Source of the DNA: Catonia carolina
Taxonomy: Eukaryota > Arthropoda > Insecta > Hemiptera > Achilidae
NCBI GenBank assembly: GCA_035578175.1
Contig: JAQMRL010000008.1
Location: forward strand, 7,850,883 to 7,914,882
Direction of reading: 5' to 3'
DNA: 64,000 nt
The position numbers were made by a program, and so were the translations under genes. Below, piece after piece: positions 31,836-43,220 of this stretch. The first letter of the stretch is position 1; each line of letters starts with the position of its first letter. The notes beneath the pieces were generated by a model that worked only from the letters and a program-made list of their open reading frames with translations, had not been told where the DNA came from and searched no databases.

Positions 31836-33330
31836 CTCTGCTCTTCTACTTTCACCTCAAAAACGCCCACTAACATAACTCCCAATAATATTTACTTACA
31901 AAAAAGACTTCATTACCCCCTTTAACAATTATCCCCAACTGAAAACGGAAGAACAAAGAAAAAGAAAATTGTAATTTTTCACTACTCTGATTTAATAAAA
32001 CCTCTTGATCAATAAATTTCGGCAAATCTTTCTAATTTTCTTGCTAATCTACAAGGAGTCGCTATGTTGAAACTTAATCAAAGTTCTTTTGGGATCTGGT
32101 TGTAATAAATAATAAACGTCTTTTGAAATTTGAGAGAACAAAGCAAAAGAAAATTGTAATTTTTTACTACTGATTTAAACAATTTTTCGATAAAACGCAA
32201 CCTGCTGATCAATAAATTTCGGAAAATATTCTAATTTTCTCGCTAATCTACAAGCAGTTACTATCTTGAAACTTAATGAAAGTTCTTTTGGGATCTGGTT
32301 GTAATAAATAATAAACGTCTTTTGAAATTTGAGAGAACAAAGCAAAAGAAAATTGTAATTTTTTACTACTGATTTAAACAATTTTTCGATAAAATGCAAC
32401 CTGCTGATCAATAAATTTCGGAAAATCTTCTAATTTTCTCGCTAATCTACTGGCAGTTACTATTGTAAAACTTAATCCAAGTTCTTTCGGGATCTGCTCT
32501 TCTACTTTACCTCAAAAACGCCCACTAACATAGCTCCCAATAATATTTACTTACAAAAAAGACTTTACTACCCCTTTAACAATTATTATCCCAACTGAAA
32601 ACGGAAGAACAAAGAAAACGAAAATTGTAATTTTTCACTACTCTGATTTAATATAACCTCCTGATCGATAAATTTCGGTAAATCGTTTTAATTCTCTTGC
32701 TAATCTACAACCAGTCACTATTGTAAAACTTAATCAAAGTTCTTTCGGGATCTGGTTCCAATAAATAATAAACTTTTTTTGAAATTTGAAAGAACAAAGC
32801 AAAAGAATATTGTAATTTTTTACTACTGATGTGAAAAATTTTTCAATAAAATACAACCTCCTGATCAATAAATTTCGGAAAATCTTTCTAATTTTTTTCC
32901 TAATCTACAAGGAGTCGCAATGTTGAAACTTAATCAAAGTTCTTTCGGGATCTCGTTGTAATAAATAATAAGCTTTTTTTGAAATTTGAAAGAACAAAGC
33001 AAAAGAAAATTGTAATTTTCTACTACTGATGTAAACAATTTTTTGATAAAATACAACCACTCGCTATCTTGAAACTTAATCAAAGTTCTTTTGGGATCTG
33101 GTTGTAATAAATAATAAACTTTTTTTTAAATTTGAAAGAACAAAGCAAAAGAAAATTGTAATTTTTTACTAAAATACTAATGTAAACAATTTTTCGATAA
33201 AATCCAACCTGCTGATCAATAAATTTCGGAGAATCTTTCTAATTTTCTCGCTAATCTACAGGCAGTTACTATGTAAAACTTAATCCAAGTTCTTTCTGGA
33301 TCTGGTTATAATAAATAATAAACTTCTTTT
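31836..33330 (+). repeat. 199-bp tandem repeat with longer-range duplication
   Basis: The phrase GGGATCTGGTTGTAATAAAT or close variants recurs near 32091, 32290, 32489 (partial), 32747, 32946, 33092 and 33297, mostly 199 bp apart. The 32946-33092 step has lost about 52 bp. The segment beginning GCTCTTCTACTTTCACCTC (31839) is itself repeated at about 32497, giving a roughly 658-bp higher-order unit. Confidence 0.9.
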
Positions 33331-33344
33331 GACATTTGTCTGTT

Positions 33345-33500
33345 TTTTCACATATTTTGAGATTAAGATTATGTTTTCTGAGGTTAGTTGTTTTGTTTAT
33401 TTCTAATATTTTATTACTAATGTAAGGTTATATTATTAATTATTTGCATCGGCAAGAGAAAGTTATGTGTGTGTGTGTGTGTTTCACACCAGATTTTTTT
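33345..33500 (+). mobile_element. HINE-like family H copy 8, 3' end only
   Basis: GGCAAGAGAAAGTTATGTG with a local TG expansion inside the hairpin, then TTTCACACCAGATTTTTTT. Confidence 0.7.
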
Positions 33501-33565
33501 CTGAATTTTCATACACGCCTGTAAAGTACGTCGATCTCCTCGTGGGATACGCTTTATAAAATGTA

Positions 33566-35316
33566 TTATAGAGAGTGATTCACGAAGATATCCAGAATCT
33601 TTGGGAGCCCGTAAAAATAATGAAAAACGGTTATATAAACATGGGTCCGGAAATGCTTCATTTCCGAGTTAAGGCTAGCGAAAGATTTCGCCCGGATTTC
33701 AGCTCACCAGGTGAAATGAGGTCTTTCTGAAATTCTGGTAAGGTAGATTAAGGGGCGAATTCAATCGTTTCTTATGGTTTTTGACCTGATAAATTGAATA
33801 AAACAGATCCCAGAACTGTAAGTTAAATAGTTTTTGAGAAAACCCGTGTCAAATGCAAAAAATGGTGTGAAAAAACACAATTTTTCATCTTGTTTTTCCG
33901 GTTAATTTTTCTTTATACTGTTATGAATAAAAATTCATTTAATCAAACATCTATTCGCTTTCTGTGTACTTTATTTACACCGGTTTGTTCAGAATAAAAT
34001 TTTCAACATGTTTTATTCAAAAAATTTAACTGTTTCTTGGTGAAATAACAAAGTTATTCTTGCCCAAAGATGAAAAAATGTGTTTTTCACTCCATTTTTT
34101 TGCATTTAACACTGGTTTTCTTAAAAAATATTTAATTACAGTTCTGGGACCTGTTTTATTCAATTTATCAGATCGAAAACCATAAGAAATGATTGAATTC
34201 GCCCCTTAATCTACCTTACCAGACCAGAATTTCAGGAAGACCTTATTTCACCTGGTGAGCTGAAACCCGGGCGAAACTTTCGCTAGCCGTAACTCGGAAA
34301 CGAAGCATTTCCGGACCCATGTTTTTTTTTAAAGCCACATAGGACTAAATAAGTTCATCAAACTAAAAAAAGCTCATTTCAATTTTTGCGGTTCAATTTT
34401 TCAGTTTTTGGAGTCCTTTCCTGATGTTTCCTTCCTTGATCTTTCTCCAGTATTCCCTCAATCCATCCGATCTTCTCTGCCGTTCCTTGTCAGAATACAC
34501 AACTTTCTGTCGTTTCGTCGGTTTCTGCTGTTCAAGTCTTGTGGTTTTCAGCCTGTGGTAATTTCCGGATTTTGTTTTGAGGTCCTCAAGTGAGATTTGG
34601 AGCCCGTCCATGTCCTCCTTAATTTCCCTGATCCAGTGGGGCTGAGTTTTTCTGTTAAGGAAAAATTTGATGATTTGTTTTGAGATTCTGGAAGAGTCAG
34701 TCCTCAAGAGATGTCCAAAGAAAGAAATTCTTTTTTTCCTCATCTGGTCTGCTAGAGGTTCTGTATTTCTGTATACTTCTTCTTTCGAGACGGGTTTCCA
34801 TATCCCATCAGAGAAACATCTTTTGTTCAGGCATCTCCTGATGATCCGACGCTCCAATTTTGAGATTCTGTGCTCCGTGTTTATCTTCCTGAGACTGAAG
34901 ATTGTTTCGCTGCTGTATGTCATTTCCGGAAGAATTACGGTGTTGTAATGCCGGAGTTTTGAATTTATTGAAAGACACTTTTTATTGTAAACATTTTGTG
35001 TGTGTTTTGCGGATTTTGCGAGTTTGTTGAATCTTTCTGTCCAGTTAAGTTTCTCATTGTTATTTCCTGTGATGTTTTCACCCAGATATTTGAAGTCCTT
35101 GACTAGATCGATTTCCCGATCACAAATTTTTACACTGGAAATGCAGACAGGGTCGTGAACCAAGATTTTTGTTTTTTCGTAGGAAATTTTCCTACGAAAA
35201 AAACCCATGTTTATATAAACCTATAAACCCATGTTTATATGAACTTTTTTCATTATATTTACATGTACAATGAGCTCGTAAAGTTTCTGCATATCTTCGT
35301 GAATCACCCTGTATAC
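33566..35316. mobile_element. Foldback family F copy, interrupted by a LINE
   Basis: The outer sequences GTGATTCACGAAGATATCC and GATATCTTCG-like / GTGAATCACCCTGTAT form inverted arms. The right arm is split by the LINE insertion at 34331-35206. More diverged than the 35.86- and 47.57-kb copies. Confidence 0.75.
34331..35206 (-). pseudogene. 5'-truncated LINE: RT thumb and C-terminal region
   Basis: An uninterrupted 271-codon frame (35208-34393) reads ISYEKTKILVHDPV, LVKDFKYLGENITGNNNEK, YNTVILPEMTYSSETIF, ISKLERRIIRRCL, RKKRISFFGHLLRTDSSR, EIKEDMDGLQISLED and ends GLQKLKN. This is the region after the RT catalytic motif of a non-LTR element. The RT core and endonuclease are missing. The A-tail lies at 34331 (as T9), and ACCCATG flanks both sides. 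The same family, as a diverged copy, lies at 45363-46158. Confidence 0.87.
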
Positions 35317-35838
35317 GGTGTAGATATATTATCAGGAGATAGAATTTAGAAATTATAATGATGGTGGTAGATAAGATATCGTACGAAGGAAGGAAGGAGA
35401 GTTGAATTTGTGCAGACCTACCGACTACAACGAGGCACATATAACCTCTATAGCAGACCGCGGAATCATATTTCAAATTAAGTAAACGTCTGTATTTGTG
35501 TGCATGTATTTAATACGGAGTTTTAAACTGATGTAATATGATATAAAACCGTCGTATCATGTTACCACAGTCATTGTTACGTATGTGTTGGTGTGTTTCC
35601 CTTTCGTTAACACTATATTTGTGTGTGTGTGTATAAGTTTGGTTATGTTAGGACGGGGTTCTATAAACCCATCGCTGTATCGTCTACTAGAATGAAAAAG
35701 GTACATGTAAACCGATTGAATACTATATATATTGTTCTTTAGTATTGTGTTAAAATGCGGCTGAACTAGATATACAGTAAAATTTTGATTATCCGAAACC
35801 CGGTTTTCCGAAAATATCGATTATTCGAAATCGGATTT
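35317..35838. other. Spacer with pogo-like terminus
   Basis: Contains ACAGTAAAATTTTGATTATC and CGAAACCCGGTTTTCCGAAA at 35775-35830, a pogo/Tigger-like terminal sequence. The rest is not recognised. Confidence 0.45.
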
Positions 35839-37456
35839 TTACTTTCTCTTGCCTATACAGGGTGATTCATGAAGTTCTCCCCCCACTTCTACAGCACATT
35901 GTACTAGTAAAAATAATGAAAAAATGTTATATAAACATAGGTCCGAAAACGCTTCGTTAGCGAGTTACAGCTAGCGAAAGTTTCGCCTGGATTTCAGTTC
36001 ACCAGGTGAAATGAGGTCTTCCTGGAATTGTGGTAAGGTAGATTAAGGGGCAAATTCAATCATTTCTTATGGTTTTTGATCTGATAAATTGAATAAAACA
36101 GGTCCCAGATCTGTAAGTTAAATAGTTTTTAAGAAAACCAGTGTCAAATGCAAAAAATGGAGTGAAAAACTTATTTTTTCATCTTTGGGCAAGGATAACT
36201 GTGTTATTTCACCAAGAAACAGTTAAAATTTTTCAATAAAACATGTAGAAAATTTTATTCTGAACAAACCGGTGTAAATTAAGTACACAGAAAGCGAATA
36301 GATGTTTGATTAAATGAGTTTTTATTCATAAGAGTACAAAGTAAAATTAACCGGAAAAACTAAAATGAAAAAATGTGTTTTTTTCACTCCATTTTTTTGC
36401 ATTTGACACTGGTTTTCTCAAAAACTATTCGCTTTCTGTGTACTTTATTTACACCGGTTTGTTCAGAATAAAATTTTCTACATTTTTTATTGAAAAATTT
36501 TAACTGTTTCTTGGTGAAATAACAAAGTTATTCTTGCCCAAAGATGAAAAAATGTGATTTTCACTCCATTTTTTGCATTTGACACTGGTTTTCTCAAAAA
36601 CTATTTAACTTACAGTTCTGGGACCTGTTTTATTCAATTTATCAGATCAAAAACCATAAGAAATGATTGAATTCGCCCCTTAATCTACCTTACCACAATT
36701 CCAGGAAGACCTCATTTCACCTGGTGAACTGAAATCCAGGCGAAACTTTCGCTAGCTGTAACTCGCTAACGAAGCGTTTTCGGACCTATGTTTATATAAC
36801 ATTTTTTCATTATTTTTACTAGTACAATGTGCTGTAGAAGTGGGGGGAGAACTTCATGAATCACCCTGTATAAATATATTGGAAGGAATGTATTGTTTTC
36901 ATGTCGATTTTTCGAAATAGAGTTTTCACCGAATCTACACGTTTTCAGACCCCCTGAACCCAAAAAACATGTTTTTTGCAATTGGTCTGTGTGTGTGTGT
37001 GTGTGTGAACTGAATATCTCAGGAATGGAACATTGTACGAACTTGAAACTTAAGTTACATACCACTACCGGACCCGACACGAACATTTTCATCAAAATCG
37101 GTCAACCGGAAGTAGTAGTTTATTCGTATAATTTTTCACTTTTTTGCGATTTTCTCAAAAACTGGTCCTACGATTTTTTTTAAAAATCGCCTGGTGTACT
37201 AAATTTTTTATTCTCTACAAGATAGGGTAAGCGCCATGTTTGCTGAAATTTTTGGTGAGGCTGTTTTCACGTAAAAAAAGTGTTTTTTTTAAGATTACGG
37301 CTTTAATATGCATTTTAGCGCAAAAGTTTATGTAATAAAAGTTATAGATAATTTAAAATCCTACAACTTTTATTTCAAACATTTTTTTGTATAACGCTTA
37401 GTTTAGCAGTAAGTTAATTAGCGATTTTCTGTTTTTTTCTCACGAAAACGTGTGGA
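35839..37456 (+). mobile_element. HINE-like family H copy 9, split by a foldback element and 3' truncated
   Basis: ACTTTCTCTTGCCTA is followed by the foldback (35858-36868). The HINE resumes at AAATATATTGGAAGGAATG and stops after CACGAAAACGTGTGGAAAAA. Confidence 0.8.
35858..36868. mobile_element. 1-kb foldback element F1
   Basis: CAGGGTGATTCATGAAGTTC and its exact inverse bound a 1011-bp element between TA dinucleotides. Arms of roughly 440 bp are near-complementary, e.g. GCGAGTTACAGCTAGCGAAA/TTTCGCTAGCTGTAACTCGC. No frame longer than chance. The termini resemble those of the mariner-like elements at 21747 and 41130. Confidence 0.92.
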
Positions 37457-37499
37457 AAAATCAGCGGGCTGAAGAAATTCATAGAAATTGTGAATCACT

Positions 37500-38390
37500 A
37501 ATAACAAGCTTGGCAAACCGTATAAAAATGATTATAAATAATGAAGAGTATTATATTAAAATCCTTGCTAGATCCACCTCCTTAGAAGCCAGCCCTCTGA
37601 CATTCCAGGTTGCAATCTTTATTGCGTCCGGTATCCACTTATTCTTATATGACTTTGCCTGTACTGTATGTGTTTCCTATATTCCGGTCCTGATCCGAGG
37701 TTAACTTTCGATGCTTGCCAGTGATGAAGTTTTCCCTAGGCCGATCTACGAGCCCTGCGGTGGGTATTCCATCTTAGAGCCTCTAGACGGGCTCTGGGTT
37801 TCTTTTGGAAACCCACCTCCTGGGTTCATCCGCTCTCTCCACCGTTGGGAAAATTCCTTCTCCGCCTTCGAGACCGTTGACCATTTTTCCGGGCTCCACC
37901 TGTCCTGAATTTTATTTGGGTTGACTCCCTAGGCTCCTTAGAAGCCACCTTAGCTCCTTAGCTCTACCTCCTTACAAGCCAGCCCTCTGACATTCCAAGT
38001 TTCAATCATTGTTGTTTCCGGTATCCACTTATTCTAATATGACTTTGCCTGTAGTATATTGTTTCTTATATTCCAGTCCTGATCCGAAGCTAACTTTCGG
38101 TGCTTGCCAGTGATAAAAGTTTTTGCCAGGCCGAGTTACGAGCCCTGCGGTGGGTAGTTTACCTTAGAGCCTCTACACGGGCTCTGGGTTTCTTTTGGAG
38201 ACCCACCTCTCCTAGGTTCATAAGCCTTTGAGACCGTTGACGATTTTTCCGGGCTCCACCTGCCCTGGATTTTATTTGGGTTGACTCCCTAGGCTCTTCC
38301 CCCCTCCACGCCGTTTGGACTCCTTTATTTTCGCCGTGAAGACCGTTGATCAGTTTTCACCTTAGTTGATCCGCGGGTACTTATTTGGTG
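37500..38390 (-). pseudogene. Tandem LINE 5' fragments with endonuclease start
   Basis: On the minus strand 37640-37570 reads WIPDAIKIATWNVRGLASKE, the start of an apurinic-like endonuclease domain of a non-LTR element; a stop follows soon after. The preceding 390 bp (CCAGGGC-type GC-rich sequence, with GGGCTCTGGGTTTCTTTTGG on the plus strand) is present twice head-to-tail (37581-37970, 37971-about 38300). The second unit reads ETWNVRGLACKEV. Confidence 0.65.
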
Positions 38391-38476
38391 ATGCCTTATT
38401 CGTACCTCCATATCTACAGGACGTTCCCTATCAGCCATTGGGACGCGCCGTGTCGGGGTCGAGGCCCCCGATCTCA

Positions 38477-38662
38477 GTGCCGGCCGCGTTGGCGATGTTG
38501 GTAACGTGCTCGCCTCTCATCACGCGGTCTTGGGTTCGAATCCCACTCGGGCATGGCATTTTTTCATACATTACAAAAAATTCATTTCATCCTTCACCGT
38601 CTGCATTAGCAGCAATTTGCAAAACAGTCGGACGTTAAACAAAAAAAAAAAAAAAAAAAAAG
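38477..38662 (+). mobile_element. SINE S1a
   Basis: CCGGCCGCGTTGGCGATG head, GGGTTCGAATCCC, S1a body, poly-A. Flanks ATCTCAGTG / ACCTCAGTG are consistent with a target duplication. Confidence 0.9.
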
Positions 38663-39039
38663 ACCTCAGTGCCTCATTCAACGTTAAGCTTATTTCTTAC
38701 TTGATTCAAAGCCAAACCGTCGCATGAGCTGACCGAGCACGGAAGCTGTACGCGCCGAGTTAAATGTTCAGCACTGTGTGAAACGTTAAAAATATATAAA
38801 AGAAACTGGTCCAACCATTTACTTCGCATGCCAGCACACAGTCTTCCTCTGCGAGCATGGAAGTATTAACTTAGAGGGAAGCGAGGCTTGAGAAAACCTG
38901 AAACGAGATGGATGCCGGAACAGGCCAATGAGCCTAATCGTTGACAGATGATGATAATATTATACTAAATTTATTAAAAGTTGTAAAAATTGTCAACAAA
39001 GAAGTTTTTTCTTAAAAAGACGTGCTAATATTTTATTTA
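38663..39039. other. Spacer, possible LINE tail
   Basis: 38.82-38.95 kb reads weakly like a LINE tail (GLRKPETRWMPEQ, plus strand) ending in GATGATGATAAT. Not certain. Confidence 0.35.
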
Positions 39040-39460
39040 TTTTTTTTATTCCTTATGTGTGTACGTTGCAATCTGTTCAATTTAAGAACAATAAGCAACT
39101 CCGTGATCCAATGAGATGAGGATGATGTGTATGACGTGGAAATTAGGTGTGGTCTTGTACAGACCCAGGCCGACCATTCCTGAGAGAGTATGGTTAATTG
39201 AACACCAACCATCAAAGTACTCCGGTAACCACTGTCTAATATTCAAATCCGTATAAAAGTAACTACCTTTACAGTACTAGGATTTTGACCAGGAACCTTC
39301 GTCTCCGGAAATCAGCTGTCTTCGGCGACGATTTTAGCTTTAGACCACCCCGGGATTTACTTCGATTTAAACCACAGATCTATCGTTTCCAAAAATCATC
39401 AGCTGATTTCAACAGCTGACTTACGACAACGCATTTACCACCAGACCAACCCGGTGTTTT
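39040..39460 (-). mobile_element. SINE S2 plus a second S2 head
   Basis: Reverse S2 from GTACGTTGCAATCTGTTC to CTTTAGACCACCCCGG. A second reverse S2 head with ACCACCAGACCAACCCGG lies at 39360-39456. Confidence 0.75.
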
Positions 39461-40199
39461 CGTAATCTATTGACAATTTAAAAGATTGTACAAAATTGTT
39501 TTTTAAGTAAAATATTAATTAAGAGCATACTAAAAAACAGTTGTATAAAATTGTACACGATGCGAATAAATTAATGTAAAATAGAGACAGCTTGCATTTC
39601 TTTTGTACAGGCCATTCATTATGTAACACGATATGGCACGGCTAACATGATACGTGGCTTTATAAAAGTAGAAGCAGGACACCGGAGATCGTATACATGT
39701 AAAAAAAGATATGATTATATAAAAAAAGAGGGAAAATTTATATTTATTAATCGATATAGGAGAAGAAAAAGACAAATATATGATATATAATACCTATGTA
39801 ATACGTGTATATATATATATATATTTTAAGTACATAAAATGAGTACGCTAGAACGACGGGACTGTCAAAAGAAACATGACTCCCGTCTGGTGAAACATAA
39901 CACCTCACGGTGCCTGTGTACCTCCCCCCACTCCTACCCCTAACAGCTAAACGCGAACCAACAACTCTTACGCCTCCTCCACAACATACCCCTCTCCCTG
40001 AGCTATATATATATATTTACAGAAGTGAATATGAGGAACACGAGGAAATGGGATATCCCAACAGTTAAAAGTTACGTTCTTAAATTATCCATTATTAGAA
40101 TACTTAAAATATATCAAAGTTCCCGTTTAGAAAATTAATGCTCTGGCACCACACGTTGGTCTTTCCCCTGCCCTTCTCCAACACTCACACAAATACCAT

Positions 40200-40239
<40 letters not shown>

Positions 40240-40291
40240 ATCCCTTGTACGTTACAGTTCCACGCTTTGTCTTCTCTGGATTACAAAAATA
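39461..40291. other. Spacer with a CT microsatellite
   Basis: No gene recognised. A (CT)n run lies at 40203-40236 and short TA runs near 39812 and 40005. Confidence 0.55.
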
Positions 40292-41017
40292 CAGTAAAAC
40301 CTCACTAATTCGGAATTCGCGATATTTCGGACTACTCCACGAAGAGCAGCTTTTTTAATTTTTTTACAAGTTTTTTAGTTAAAAATTAATAAAGTGCTAC
40401 TTCAAAAAATAATAGCTTTTAACTGTCTAATAAAAATTGTTTCATCCTGTAATACATTATTAGTTACTCAGTGAAGAAAACGTTTCACAATTTAAGCTAG
40501 TGAAGTGAGAAACCACATAGAAGAACTTATTGAATTTGCAGACTTCAATCCGGAATTCAATGACTATTATCTTGTCCTAAGAGAGATGCGCCAACAAATT
40601 ATAAGAAAACAGTGTAGCAAAGAATCACAGAAAAAAATAACAAGTTTTTTTTTCTAAGCAACCTCAAATGATCCCTGAGGATATTTATCAACCCTCTACT
40701 TCAACAAGTGCCAAATAATCGGTATGCAAGTACAGTGTTTAATTAAATATCATTTTACACTGGACATTTATTATTTAACAATATTTTTACTGCCGTAAAT
40801 ATTTTTATTTCTATACTTTTAACTTTGTTGTTTTTCAATATACTGTACTGTAAATTCATTAAACATCGATATTTCAGAAAAGTAACGTTTATTTTTTAAT
40901 TTTAATTGCCTAAATTATTCAATTTGTAGATGTAAACAAATATTCGCGATAATTCGGACTTTCAATAATTCAAACTTCACTTCCCCCCAATTAGTCCGAA
41001 TTAGTGAGGTTTTACTG
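40292..41017 (+). mobile_element. pogo-like element
   Basis: Inverted ends CAGTAAAACCTCACTAATTC / GAATTAGTGAGGTTTTACTG lie between TA dinucleotides (40290-40291, 41018-41019). At 726 bp it is an internally deleted derivative keeping the 3' end of a pogo/Tigger transposase gene. Confidence 0.88.
40505..40657 (+). pseudogene. pogo transposase C-terminal tail with PIP-box-like motif
   Basis: The frame reads VRNHIEELIEFADFNP, YYLVLREMRQQIIRKQCSKE, SQKKITSFFF and TAA. The charged LVLR..R..I..K segment ending in Q-x-x-I-T-x-F-F fits the C-terminus of pogo-family transposases. In Drosophila pogo such a motif binds PCNA. The DNA-binding and DDE domains are gone. Confidence 0.72.
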
Positions 41018-41129
41018 TATTTAAGTTCATTACATAATGTTGTTTAGATCTTTGGTTCCCAACCGGTGGTACGCGTACCACTGGTGTAGGGTGACCAGAT
41101 TGTTACCATCCAAAAACGGGACACTAATA

Positions 41130-41882
41130 TAGGGTGATTCAAAAAGAGCGCCGGTTTTGATATCTCAAATTAAGAGATTTATTTTATTGAAAACTGAGAA
41201 TAAATACATCAACAAGTTCATCTTTCCTTCCGATTTTATGTATGAAAAATGATGTCATGCATGTGTCCTCCTCTACTGCGCTGGCACGCATCAACTCTGT
41301 CCATGAAATTGGATATTACTGCACGACAAGTTTCGACTTCCATTTGCCCGATAACCCGTCGAATTTCCTCCTTCAAGTCATTGATGTTTCGGGGTTTATT
41401 GGCATACACCAATGAATTCAGATGACCCCAAAGAGGAAAGTCACAAGGCGTCAAATCACACGACCTTGGTAGCCATTGTTGGTCGGAATTACGAGAAATG
41501 ATGCGATCCTGGAACCGTTCACGGAGCAACAACATTGTTTCTCGTGCAGCGTGACAGGTGGCACCATCCTGCTGAAACCACAACTCGTCAATGTCCATTC
41601 CATCCAAATGACGCCACAAAAACTCCCTAATCATCGTACGGTATCGGTCTCCATTTACTGTTACGGCTTGTCCTTCTTGATTTTCAAAAAAGTAAGGGCC
41701 GATGACACCGCCCGACCAAAAGCCGCACCAAACTGTCACTCGCTGTGCATACAAGAGAAACTACAACTGAATCGTCAATCGGAATGTTCTCCAAAATAGA
41801 AATGAGGTCAAACAATGTTGCCAACCGATAAACAAAAATTTACCAACCGTTTAAAAACCGGCGCTCTTTTTGAATCACCCTT
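41130..41882 (-). mobile_element. Mariner-family element inside the hAT
   Basis: Terminal inverted repeats share GGGTGATTCAAAAAGAGCGC and continue to CGGTTTT. TA-rich target ends. At 753 bp it lacks the 5' half of the gene. Confidence 0.9.
41236..41754 (-). pseudogene. Mariner-family transposase, C-terminal half
   Basis: 172 codons with VTVWCGFWSGGVIGPYFF, DELWFQQDGATCHAA (second Asp) and LPRSCDLTPCDFPLWGHL (third Asp), ending HMHDIIFHT. The motif set belongs to the Tc1/mariner superfamily but differs from the DD34D marinersthat have HDNAPAH. The N-terminal and first catalytic motif are deleted. No stop lies within the remaining frame. Confidence 0.85.
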
Positions 41883-42499
41883 TATAACACGCACTACCGG
41901 GGCTGTGGTCTAGGGGTGGGGGTATGGAATAGGGTCTACAGAATCCTACGTTAATGTTCGTCTGTTAAAAATATTATAAAATAAAAAAATCAAGTCTCTA
42001 AACTTGTTTTTTAAACTTAAAGCGTAAATTTTCTTTTCTTTTAAGCCCATCAAAGCACACAATTTTCTAGTTTTTCAAGAAATAAAAATAAATTAATAAA
42101 ATGTTGAGGTTCATATTACTTAATTAATAAAGTTATTTCTCAAGTATAAATGAACAATGATATACCATTAAAATACACAACTGGTAACAGAATTTCACAA
42201 AATGCAATACATTTTTAAGTTTTGGTGTACTTTTCATTTGCTCCAGCCAACTTAATAATGTCTTTTTTCTCTATTACGTGTAATTATAAAAGTGAGAAAA
42301 CGGGATATTTTGACGTCCCGACAACGTTTTTTGGGACACAACGTGGAAAAACGGGACTTTCCCGATTTTACGGGACGCCTGGTCACCCTACACTGGTGGT
42401 ACGCGAGACCATTGCTGGTTTCAGATTTCTTTAACCCTACAGCTGGCAATAACATTTTTCTAGACCTGCAGAGAATTTCTAGTCATTGAACCGTAAAGA

Positions 42500-42903
42500 A
42501 ATCTTTAAAAATTTGCTATATATCACAAGGCGATCACAGTTGTCTTTGGAAAATAAATTGACACTGTACAAGGTGCAAGGCGATGATAAAACCAGTTTGG
42601 AGTTATGGAATTGAACTCTGGGGCACACCAAGTACGTCTAACGTAGAAATATTACAGAGATTCCAATCGAGGTTTCTTCGACTTATAAATGCTGTGCACC
42701 TTGGAATGTGCCTAATGAAGTACTCCATCATGACCTGGGCATACCTACGGTAAGAGAAGAAATTAGCAGTCGGAGTGAAAAGTATTTAACCAAGTTGGAC
42801 ACTCATTCCAATCATTTGGCTATAAATCTTCTCGATGATAATATTGAAAATCAAAGACTCAAGAAGGCGAGAATATTAGATCTTTCATTTCGTTTCACCT
42901 GAC
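42500..42903 (+). pseudogene. Jockey-like LINE RT C-terminus
   Basis: Reads MIKPVWSYGIELWGTPSTS, VEILQRFQSRFLRLINA, a frame break near 42700, then PNEVLHHDLGIPTVREEIS, SEKYLTKLDTHSNHLAINL and a TGA near 42901. Typical post-palm LINE tail. Confidence 0.85.
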
Positions 42904-43220
42904 CAAAAATGTTTAACCATCCTTTTAAGATTAAAAACACAAAATTATATTGCGGATGGTCAACTCTTATTTATCAATAAACTAAATCTTGATAATACTC
43001 ATTAATCTAAAATTAGTCGTCTAATAAATTTTTAATCATCAGTTACACAGATCATCAGTATCACGCCTTTATTCATTCCTTTTCACACCTTCATTCTCTT
43101 CATCCGTATAAAAAAAAAAATTGTTCGTCACCAGGACCAAGAAGAAACCCTTAATCACTTATAACCAAACGATCACACGGAAGCAACGCTGCTGAGTGCT
43201 GTCTTCTTCAAGCTATATTG

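Larger units (their letters stand above)
41087..42390. mobile_element. hAT-type element containing a mariner
   Basis: Inverted ends TAGGGTGACCAG / CTGGTCACCCTA are flanked by the exact 8-bp repeat CACTGGTG (41079-41086, 42391-42398). An 8-bp duplication is the hAT signature. Without the mariner it is about 550 bp and encodes no transposase. Its target, CCAACCGGTGGTACGCGTAC, looks like the end of a further hAT-like repeat. Confidence 0.85.
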
